Shown here: in pieces, positions 6,181 to 11,087 of the stretch | Layout of the letters: each line of letters starts with the position of its first letter | Numbering within the stretch: the first letter of the stretch is position 1 | Source of the DNA: Thermoplasmata archaeon | GTDB taxonomy: Archaea; Thermoplasmatota; Thermoplasmata; Halarchaeoplasmatales; Halarchaeoplasmataceae | Direction: 5' to 3' | NCBI GenBank assembly: GCA_007129655.1 | Contig: SKVC01000133.1 | Span: 1-11,087, forward strand | DNA: 11,087 bases | Made by a program: the position numbers and the translations under genes | Notes under the pieces: generated by a model | What the model was told of the DNA's origin: nothing | What the model saw: the letters and a program-made list of their open reading frames with translations, nothing else | Databases searched by the model: none

Positions 6181-7265
6181 TAACCGTAGTTTTTTTGGAA
6201 TTTTTCCTTGTATCCTTGGAAACTACCGTCGGCGATGGCCCTCCTAGATTCTTTGAATATGCTTAAAGTAAAGTGTAGATTGTGTAGCGTCGCCATCCGC
6301 ATCCACGAAAGCTCTTCTGCCCTGCATAGATGATTTATGTAAGCTCTTGAGTATTCACTGCAGATACTGCAATCACAATCTGGATCTAAAGGTCCGTTAT
6401 CTTTCTTGAATTTGGCCTTTCTGATATCAAGAGAACCTTTGTGTGTTAGTATTGAACCGTGTCTAGCGTTACGGGTAGGGTACGCACTGTCGAAGATGTC
6501 CATACCTCTCTCTATGGCTTCCAGCATCTCCACCGGCGAACCCAGGCCCATTACATATCGGGGGGCTTCTTGCGGATATATCTCGTCGGCGATATCGAAC
6601 ATCGCGTACATCTTTTCCGCCGGCTCTCCGATGGATAATCCGCCAAGGGCGTATCCCTGGAAACCTATATCGACTAGTGCTTGGCAGCTCTTAGCCCTGA
6701 GGTCCGGTTCTATTCCTCCCTGGGATATTCCGAATATATCACCGTCTACTTTTCGGCATTCTTCAGCCCACCTTGTGGTCTTATCTACAGAGGCTTCTAA
6801 AGTTTCTCGCTCTGCCGGATAAGGAGGACAGTAGTCAAGGCACATAGCAACGTCGGTATCCATCTTAAATTGAAGTTCAACGTCGTCCGTGGGGGTCAAC
6901 TCGAATACGGTTCCGTCCAGTTCGGACTTGAACTTGACCTTGTTTTCTTTGATATCCTGTTCGAAGCCTTTTCTTATCATCTGGAAGCCACCGCTGTCGG
7001 TAAATAAGACACCATCCCAGTTCATGAATTCGTGCAGACCTCCGACTTCCTGTATTATATCTGCACCGGGTCTTATCAAAAGGTGATACATGTTGCTTAT
7101 CAGCGCCTCGACACCGAGTTCCTTTAGATCTTTGGATAGTAAAGTTCGAACCGAGCCTCTGGTGGCAACGGGCATGAACATCGGAGTAACCGCCTTTCTT
7201 CCGTTTACCTCTAATCTTCCCGTTCTTGCATTTCCGTCTGTAGTTTTCACATCAAATTTTAGCAT
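6180..7265 (-). CDS. tgt: Bacterial-type tRNA-guanine transglycosylase (Tgt)
   Basis: 361 residues from ATG 7265. The enzyme exchanges guanine for preQ1 at position 34 of GUN-anticodon tRNAs, the first tRNA-level step to queuosine. By comparison with Zymomonas mobilis Tgt: TDSGGFQ with D90 (Z.m. D102), D144 (D156), C146 (C158), Q182 in SQGG (Q203), GGL G209 (G230), I212 (V233) and nucleophile D259 (D280). The zinc site is C297, C299, C302 and H328 with bacterial spacing. C146 and the bulky I212 match the bacterial preQ1-selective form. There is no PUA or other C-terminal domain, unlike the archaeosine Tgt. An in-frame ATG at 7289 would add eight residues; 7265 is preferred because GGAGGG (7271-7276) precedes it by five bases. 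It overlaps queA by 14 nt, so translation is probably coupled. Confidence 0.96.
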   Translation of the reverse strand: MLKFDVKTTDGNARTGRLEVNGRKAVTPMFMPVATRGSVRTLLSKDLKELGVEALISNMYHLLIRPGADIIQEVGGLHEFMNWDGVLFTDSGGFQMIRKGFEQDIKENKVKFKSELDGTVFELTPTDDVELQFKMDTDVAMCLDYCPPYPAERETLEASVDKTTRWAEECRKVDGDIFGISQGGIEPDLRAKSCQALVDIGFQGYALGGLSIGEPAEKMYAMFDIADEIYPQEAPRYVMGLGSPVEMLEAIERGMDIFDSAYPTRNARHGSILTHKGSLDIRKAKFKKDNGPLDPDCDCSICSEYSRAYINHLCRAEELSWMRMATLHNLHFTLSIFKESRRAIADGSFQGYKEKFQKNYG

Positions 7266-8262
7266 TTTTTCCCTCCATGAGCATTGCATCTCCGAAGCTG
7301 TAGAAACGATATTTCATCTGAACCGCCTCTCCGTAGGCATCCATGACCCTTTCTTTACCGGCGAAGGCGCTGACCAGCATGAGAAGTGTGGAACGGGGCA
7401 GATGAAAATTGGTGAGCAGCAGGTCCATACCGGATTGGAATTCGTAACCGGGATATATGAATAGGTCTGCCCAGCCTTTTTTAGGGTATATTACACCGTT
7501 CTTCGAGGCCGATTCAAGTGTTCTTACCGTTGTGGTTCCGACCACGATAACTCTTCTGCCTTCATTATTTGCTACGGTGACCGCTTCGGCTGTGGTTTCC
7601 GGTATCTCGTAGTACTCAGTGCCCATTTTGTGGTCTTCCACATCATCCGTTCTCACCGGGATAAAGGTGCCCGGGCCTACATGGAGTATCACATCGTGTA
7701 GCTCGACGTTCTTCTGCGATATAGCATCTAAGACTTCGTCGGTAAAATGCAGTCCAGCGGTGGGTGCGGCTATCGAACCTTCCTCTTGTGCGTAGATGGT
7801 CTGGTATTCGTCGGAAGCCTGTAACTCTTCGGTTATGTACGGAGGGGTTGGCATCTTTCCGTGGGATTTCATCAGATCTTTAGGATCCGCTGAGCTAACG
7901 ACATATTTACTTCCTTCTTTTTTTATGACTGTGAGTTCCTCATTACCGACGTACAGTTTACTACCGGCCTTGATGTTGGAGCCTTTGATCAGGCACTCCC
8001 AGCCTTCATCGAGAGGACGATAGAACAGTATCTCAGCCTTTCCTCCGGTTTCCTTCTTGGCCTCCAACCTGGCGGGTATCACCTTGGAAACATTCCTGAC
8101 GATCACATCGCCGTCCTGTAGTAAATCGGGGAACCGATAAAAACGCAGGTGTTCGGATCCGTCCTGTTTCATATAAAAAAGTCTGGAACTGTCTCTGGGC
8201 TTCGCCGGTCTTTGGGCTATGAGTCTTCTATCGAACTCGTAATCGAAATCGGACAGCTTCAT
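7252..8262 (-). CDS. queA: QueA, S-adenosylmethionine:tRNA ribosyltransferase-isomerase
   Basis: 336 residues, typical full length. QueA moves the ribose of SAM onto 7-aminomethyl-7-deazaguanine (preQ1) in tRNA, forming epoxyqueuosine. Family motifs run in order: FDYEFDRRLIAQRPAKPRDSSRL (about 6-28), KVIPARL (60-66), GKMPTPPYI (135-143), YQTIYAQEEGSIAAPTAGLHFT (about 153-174), HVGPGTFIPV (194-203), VGTTTVRTLE (241-250), LFIYPGYEF (267-275), LLTNFHLPRSTLLMLVSAFAG (about 282-302) and YRFYSFGDAML (318-328). One departure from the usual pattern is HKMGTE at 211-216, where bacterial enzymes have HxMHxE. It is the first gene of a two-gene operon with tgt. The ATG at 8262 lies about 26 bases after a TATA box, with a weak GAGG nearby. 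The next step, epoxyqueuosine reduction (QueG or QueH), is not encoded here. Confidence 0.97.
   Translation of the reverse strand: MKLSDFDYEFDRRLIAQRPAKPRDSSRLFYMKQDGSEHLRFYRFPDLLQDGDVIVRNVSKVIPARLEAKKETGGKAEILFYRPLDEGWECLIKGSNIKAGSKLYVGNEELTVIKKEGSKYVVSSADPKDLMKSHGKMPTPPYITEELQASDEYQTIYAQEEGSIAAPTAGLHFTDEVLDAISQKNVELHDVILHVGPGTFIPVRTDDVEDHKMGTEYYEIPETTAEAVTVANNEGRRVIVVGTTTVRTLESASKNGVIYPKKGWADLFIYPGYEFQSGMDLLLTNFHLPRSTLLMLVSAFAGKERVMDAYGEAVQMKYRFYSFGDAMLMEGKNAKI
7271..7276 (-). promoter_or_regulatory. Shine-Dalgarno site of tgt inside queA
   Basis: GGAGGG on the minus strand, five bases before ATG 7265, lies within the last codons of queA. It decides the tgt start and contrasts with the SD-less, promoter-proximal genes in the window. 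Confidence 0.75.
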
Positions 8263-8283
8263 GTAACCTCTTGAGTTCCCTTA

Positions 8284-8292
8284 CATAAAAAA
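8284..8292 (-). promoter_or_regulatory. TATA box of the queA-tgt operon
   Basis: The minus strand reads TTTTTTATG, centred about 26 bases before the queA ATG, in the 32-base gap after the preceding gene. It predicts a start at or beside the queA start codon, and shows that the bacterial-type operon is read from an archaeal-style promoter. Confidence 0.45.
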
Positions 8293-8294
8293 GT

Positions 8295-8489
8295 TTAGCG
8301 GTGTCTTCCCGTCCGTATCCAGTATCGGATCGACAGGAAGATCCCTACGTAAATGGGTGGAAATATCAGCGCCGTGTATATGCTGTTGAAGAATCCCTCC
8401 TCGCCGCCCATGATGCTCAACATCAACCAGGTAAAGACTGCCAAGCCGGTGGACAACAGGGCAATGATGGCCACTTCGATATTCTTCAT
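8295..8489 (-). CDS. Small membrane protein, two helices
   Basis: 64 residues with two hydrophobic segments at about 6-27 and 37-54. They are separated by a short acidic loop (GGEEGFF), and a basic tail (RYWIRTGRHR) suggests the C-terminus lies inside the cell. I recognise no family. An ATG start, a TATA-like box about 31 bases upstream (8516-8525) and the close fit before the queA promoter support a real gene. Its base composition resembles queA and rfcS, unlike the AT-rich genes further right. No functional inference is justified beyond membrane location. Confidence 0.6.
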   Translation of the reverse strand: MKNIEVAIIALLSTGLAVFTWLMLSIMGGEEGFFNSIYTALIFPPIYVGIFLSIRYWIRTGRHR

Positions 8490-8515
8490 CTTATCGACAT
8501 GGTAAGGGCCGACGG

Positions 8516-8525
8516 ATATTTAAAT
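8516..8525 (-). promoter_or_regulatory. TATA box of the 64-residue membrane protein
   Basis: ATTTAAATAT on the minus strand is centred 31-32 bases before the ATG at 8489, so a leader of about five bases is predicted. The core ATTTAAAT is self-complementary, but no convincing plus-strand gene lies downstream. Confidence 0.45.
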
Positions 8526-8641
8526 GTGATTGGTGCCGGGGAACCGGTCGATACCGTACTTATCAACTTCTCCGACGTCGGTGATGTATGGATTCGTCCC
8601 GTATCTCCAGATATTGTACATGTATATACAAAACAAACGGA

Positions 8642-8947
8642 TCACTCGACCCCGATCCTCTTGTACACATATCCCGCGGTGAAGATTATTTTGAGAAGGA
8701 TCAGTAATGCAAAGATCATAGTTATGTGGGGATGAGAGATATAGGGTGTAACGAATATGAATGAAGACACCAACGGGATGAAGCTCATGCCGTAAATACC
8801 GTACTCTATTATACCTTCGCGTGGGATTCGTCTTGTATCATAACCTAGAAGAATCAATGTGAAAAAAATCCAAAAAGAAGTCTTAAGATTATAATAATTA
8901 CATCCGCTGATATCTGATAATCGGAAAATAATTGGGTCGTTTATCAC
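8642..8947 (-). CDS. Hypothetical membrane protein, start uncertain
   Basis: 101 residues if read from a GTG at 8947. Hydrophobic segments are visible at about 24-35, 51-67 and 75-92, ending in a basic tail (YVYKRIGVE). The C-terminal two thirds (from about LLGYDTRRIPREG) look like real coding sequence; the first 30 codons are AT-rich and less convincing. A TATA-like box (TTTATAAATA, near 8951-8961) would start transcription around 8930, downstream of the GTG, and no ATG in this frame lies before residue 54. A TTG at 8857 is another possible start. A run of seven T's (minus strand, near 8860-8870) is a possible indel site, so the gene could be 5'-damaged. No family recognised. Confidence 0.45.
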   Translation of the reverse strand: MINDPIIFRLSDISGCNYYNLKTSFWIFFTLILLGYDTRRIPREGIIEYGIYGMSFIPLVSSFIFVTPYISHPHITMIFALLILLKIIFTAGYVYKRIGVE

Positions 8948-8973
8948 TTCTATTTATAAACTGCATATCTGTT

Positions 8974-9285
8974 TCATATCAAAGTGGAAATAAAATACCA
9001 CGATAAAAAATAAAGTATTATTCCGAATATTCCTAACATCCCACCTAATTTTAATAGCTTCTCCCTTTTGTTTTCAGGTACCATTTTTTTTAATGTGATA
9101 TAACTTACAATAACGGCAATAATAGATAATATCAAAGGAAACCAAAAAACTAAAAAATATAATTCTGGAGACGCAGAATTGAATGTGTATACCAAATAAA
9201 AGAATGAAAAAGGATTTCCTAAAAGGATCCCAAACAAACCGGTTGAAATAGATAGGATGATTAGATATATTTGCTTTGTTTCCAT
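8974..9285 (-). CDS. Small membrane protein, three helices
   Basis: 103 residues with ATG at 9285. Hydrophobic segments lie at about 7-29, 38-65 and 83-102, with a basic loop (KKMVPENKREKLLK) at about 66-79 that probably faces the cytoplasm. I recognise no family. It begins 12 bases after the stop of the Vps62-like reading frame, with a partial SD-like GGCGG between them, so it is probably the last gene of that operon. The stretch is conspicuously AT-rich: the line 9001-9060 has 16 G/C of 60, against 32 of 60 at 6481-6540 in tgt. This could mark recently acquired DNA or simply reflect Ile/Phe/Leu-rich membrane codons. Confidence 0.65.
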   Translation of the reverse strand: METKQIYLIILSISTGLFGILLGNPFSFFYLVYTFNSASPELYFLVFWFPLILSIIAVIVSYITLKKMVPENKREKLLKLGGMLGIFGIILYFLSWYFISTLI

Positions 9286-9297
9286 GCTATGTACCGC

Positions 9298-10188
9298 CTA
9301 ATTCCTTTTATTAGTCATTTCATACCAATATATAGGTTCTATCCACATATGTCCAAGTGTACCCCCGTAAACCGGTCCTGTGCCATGTTTTGAATACCTA
9401 AATACAGGGCCTGACACACTTCCATGATTCTCGCCCCAAGCACCTTTAAAATTAAGCCATTTTGGGGTACTAAGAATTGTAAGTTCATATTCAATTTTAG
9501 AACCGGAGGTGTCATAGTAATTCGCTATGTTCTCATGAATGTAATAGAAACCCCAACTTGATGTTTCAAAGTTACTTGCATGACCATCTTTCTCTACAAA
9601 AACTTTGGGGTGAGTGTTGAATTTTTGCAAATCTCCAGAGGTCCAATCACTCTTTTTAGCTTCGTAGTGCCAAGAATAACCTGCTTGTGTAGGGGCAGAA
9701 TTTTTGTCGGGTAATATTAATTGTATCATCTCCCAGTCTCCTTCGTGATAATTTAGATACCAATCTGTTCCGGGTACCTGGTAGGCGGGATTAACAAAAT
9801 AAAAGAACCAATATTGTATAACTATTTTGTTGTCCGTTGCGGTGAATACGCGAGAGTAGACTGTAGCATTATACTCATTTTCAAAATTGCTCCACAGATT
9901 GAGATAATTGCTACTGCTCGGGTGTTCAGCCAGATCGTCAGGAGTTGGACTGTTTATATTCGGACCGCTTTTGACCAATGTGGATTGAGACAGGAACGAT
10001 CCTATGTCAACTGGAAAATATTCCTCATCCTCGTGGAAGTAAAGCACCGGAGAATGCCTTTCTGCCAACATACGCTGTCTTCCGGGATTGATTTCTGGTG
10101 CTATGGAAAAAGACACTTCAATTATCGCTGTATATGCGGGATCTTCGTAGATATATAATGGAGTATATTCTCCCATCGAACCATCCAT
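9298..10188 (-). CDS. Vps62-like domain, C-terminal fragment of the frameshifted exoprotein
   Basis: 296 residues from ATG 10188 as read, though the true protein probably starts far upstream. Vps62-family features are visible: ERHSPVLYFHEDEEYFPV (43-60), a YHEGDWEMIQLIL stretch (147-159), HPKVFVEKDGHASNFE (193-208), GAWGE (249-253) and GPVFRYSKHG (260-269). The family is named after yeast Vps62 and occurs in many secreted or surface proteins; its biochemical function is not firmly known. The start ATG falls inside the TSP3-like repeat, has no SD, and gives a non-homologous first few residues, so it is probably not a genuine start. The small three-helix membrane protein follows 12 bases later. 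Confidence 0.75.
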   Translation of the reverse strand: MDGSMGEYTPLYIYEDPAYTAIIEVSFSIAPEINPGRQRMLAERHSPVLYFHEDEEYFPVDIGSFLSQSTLVKSGPNINSPTPDDLAEHPSSSNYLNLWSNFENEYNATVYSRVFTATDNKIVIQYWFFYFVNPAYQVPGTDWYLNYHEGDWEMIQLILPDKNSAPTQAGYSWHYEAKKSDWTSGDLQKFNTHPKVFVEKDGHASNFETSSWGFYYIHENIANYYDTSGSKIEYELTILSTPKWLNFKGAWGENHGSVSGPVFRYSKHGTGPVYGGTLGHMWIEPIYWYEMTNKRN

Positions 10189-10345
10189 CGAAGTCTGTGT
10201 CTGGATTTATTGGATCCGTCTTTATCCCGTCAATCTTATCAAGAACAACCTCTCCGTCATCGTCGATCCTCCACCCCTCGATTTCGTAGTAATCCGGTAC
10301 ACCATCCCCATGATAAAATCGGTACTCTATCCAGCGGCGACACCC
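10172..10345 (-). other. Out-of-frame segment encoding TSP3-like calcium-binding repeats
   Basis: In the frame one position off from its flanks this stretch reads GDGVPDYYEIEGWRIDDDGE, then a KTDPINPDTDFDGWFDG motif. Such D-x-DG-x-PD and DP-x-x-PDTD-x-DG patterns are the aspartate-rich calcium-binding repeats common in archaeal surface proteins. It links the membrane-anchored ectodomain to the Vps62-like domain and shows the two belong to one gene. Confidence 0.7.
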
Positions 10346-10935
10346 TCTTTGTATCCTTCTATCAAATTCCACCCATTGTCGACCACACCATTTCCATATT
10401 CCTTGTAAGAAGACGCAATTGTCCCAACAATAGAGTCGCTGATATAAACAAGGCTGAAATCAATGTGTATTTCGATTTGCTGGATGTTATCCGGTGCATT
10501 ACACCATACCCAAAAGTGCCCTTTCTTTCCCATTGTAAAATTATCCGTCGCCATGCTCAAATATATGCCTTGCTTTTGTTGAGCGTCTATGGGTGCCTTT
10601 TCCGGATCATTACCCGATATTCTAAGAATCACCGGCCCATTCGCGGTGATGTTAATCGCATATCCATGAGTTGAGTGTGTGGTTGAGAAGGAAGCATTTC
10701 CACTAATTATTCTCAATTCCCCAAATATCTGCGATATCGAATCATCCTCCGTTATTGGTACCGGCACAAATAGATTGTAGCTACCATCCCCAGAAGGTAT
10801 GATCTCTATCTCATAGTTGTAATTAACACTTTTCCGAGGCATTACAAATAAATAAATAGTCAACAACAGAAGGATTAATACAACCCCTATAGTAGCACTT
10901 TTGAGTATTAACTTCTTATTTATATTACGTTTCAT
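10327..10935 (-). CDS. Membrane-anchored ectodomain, N-terminal fragment of the frameshifted exoprotein
   Basis: 202 residues as read. A basic N-terminus (MKRNINKK) precedes a single membrane helix at about 9-31, with no obvious cleavage site, so it is likely an uncleaved anchor. The rest is an extracellular beta-rich domain (YEIEIIPSGDGSYNLFVPVP, ELRIISGNASF, GKKGHFWVWCN) of a type seen upstream of TSP3-like repeats in archaeal exoproteins. It ends at a TAG (10327-10329), after which the natural continuation is in another frame. The ATG at 10935 is 12 bases after the stop of the preceding gene, with a GTGAT SD-like match between them, indicating an operon. Confidence 0.75.
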   Translation of the reverse strand: MKRNINKKLILKSATIGVVLILLLLTIYLFVMPRKSVNYNYEIEIIPSGDGSYNLFVPVPITEDDSISQIFGELRIISGNASFSTTHSTHGYAINITANGPVILRISGNDPEKAPIDAQQKQGIYLSMATDNFTMGKKGHFWVWCNAPDNIQQIEIHIDFSLVYISDSIVGTIASSYKEYGNGVVDNGWNLIEGYKEGVAAG

Positions 10936-10947
10936 CTGAAATCACTT

Positions 10948-11087
10948 TCACCACACATCAAGCTCAATGTTGTCCCATTCGTCCGAGGTATAATCTACAA
11001 AAAGTAAAATCCAGTGGTAGTTCATACAAGTTTTTGGGTTTGGGTTCAACCAATCTGTATAATGGTCTAAATTCAAGTTGTGCCCCA
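10948..11087 (-). CDS. C-terminal end of an unidentified protein (partial, runs off the right edge)
   Basis: The last 45 codons before a TGA at 10948-10950 are open to the window edge. They encode an aromatic, acidic tail that includes NLDHYTDWLNPNP, NYHWILLFVDYTSDEW and NIELDVW. This frame is clearly the most protein-like of the three on this strand. No family can be assigned from so little. The gene ends 12 bases before the membrane-anchored exoprotein. Its tail loosely resembles that protein's ectodomain (HWILLFVDY...NIELDV against HFWVWCN...QIEIHID), so it may be a tandem paralogue; this is a weak inference. Confidence 0.65.
   Translation of the reverse strand, partial: GHNLNLDHYTDWLNPNPKTCMNYHWILLFVDYTSDEWDNIELDVW

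Larger units (their letters stand above)
9298..10935 (-). pseudogene. Frameshifted gene: membrane anchor + ectodomain + TSP3-like Ca-binding repeats + Vps62-like domain
   Basis: Three consecutive reading frames on one strand read as one protein. Frame 1 (10935 to 10327) has the membrane anchor and ectodomain. The middle segment (about 10340 to 10175) is in a different frame and encodes thrombospondin-type-3-like repeats: GDGVPDYYE, TDPINPDTDFDGWFDG. The last part (to 9298) returns to frame 1 and carries the Vps62-like domain. The changes are equivalent to one missing base near 10330-10350 and one extra base at the GGG at 10172-10174; dropping one G gives DGEYTPLYIYEDPAY continuously. The middle frame has no ATG, and the later ATG at 10188 has no SD. 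A full-length product would be about 545 residues, anchored outside the cell. Causes could be sequencing or assembly error, true gene decay, or (less likely) recoding. Confidence 0.75.

Noticed and set aside
7266..7289. Upstream ATG at 7289 as the tgt start
   Set aside because: It adds eight residues with no family match, whereas the ATG at 7265 has GGAGGG five bases upstream and gives the normal Tgt N-terminus.
8616..8631. TGTACATGTATATACA, near-palindromic, as an operator or promoter
   Set aside because: It is not a perfect palindrome and no gene starts at a fitting distance on either strand; simple AT-rich sequence is enough to explain it.
8301..8735. Plus-strand 144-codon frame, in part readable from an ATG at 8499
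   Set aside because: It overlaps two minus-strand membrane-protein genes, has no SD or suitably placed TATA box, and no recognisable motif; the 8490-8641 part is probably ordinary intergenic DNA with a promoter.
10210..10674. Plus-strand frames at 10210-10674, 9814-10158 and 10098-10289
   Set aside because: They are shadows of the minus-strand exoprotein pieces, which carry a membrane anchor, TSP3-like repeats and the Vps62-like domain.

Overview
The window comes from an archaeon, most likely a euryarchaeon and possibly one near the Thermoplasmatota (the lineage is inferred). It carries an archaeal/eukaryotic-type replication factor C small subunit, a 55-residue Sec61-beta translocon subunit, and archaeal TATA promoters at a near-constant distance from start codons. 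Most promoter-proximal genes have a TATA-like box centred 25-32 nt upstream of the start and no Shine-Dalgarno (SD) site, which predicts leaderless or nearly leaderless mRNAs. SD sites appear where a gene lies inside an operon (tgt, and more weakly the gene starting at 10935) and at one gene with a short leader (the surface protein starting at 1499).

Layout. 1-1499 (-): N-terminal 499 residues of a large secreted surface protein with CARDB/NEW3-like beta domains, running off the left edge. 1672-2091 (+): YjbQ/UPF0047 protein. 2094-3050 (-): rfcS, tail to tail with yjbQ across a 10-bp inverted repeat. 3138-4691 (+): a cysteine-rich protein I cannot name, divergent from rfcS. 4736-4903 (+): Sec61-beta, missed by simple ORF length cut-offs. 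4905-6146 (-): zinc-ribbon plus TPR protein, one base from the Sec61-beta stop. 6180-8262 (-): queA and tgt overlapping by 14 nt. 8295-8489, 8642-8947 and 8974-9285 (-): small membrane proteins, the last two in an AT-rich stretch. 9298-10935 (-): a membrane-anchored exoprotein with TSP3-like calcium-binding repeats and a Vps62-like domain, broken by two compensating frameshifts. 10948-11087 (-): C-terminal end of another gene in the same operon.

The most interesting point is the queA-tgt operon. QueA is the bacterial queuosine enzyme, and this Tgt has bacterial preQ1-type active-site residues and bacterial length, not the PUA-bearing archaeosine (G15) enzyme. The two would place a queuosine precursor in the tRNA anticodon, normally a bacterial pathway, yet they sit under an archaeal TATA promoter between archaeal genes. 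Other points worth a second look are a hairpin that hides the SD of the surface-protein mRNA, an internally duplicated CxxxCxxC protein, a 68-residue super-repeat in the TPR protein, and the frameshifted Vps62 gene. I saw no rRNA, tRNA, CRISPR array or insertion sequence, and no gene-free stretch longer than 300 bases.
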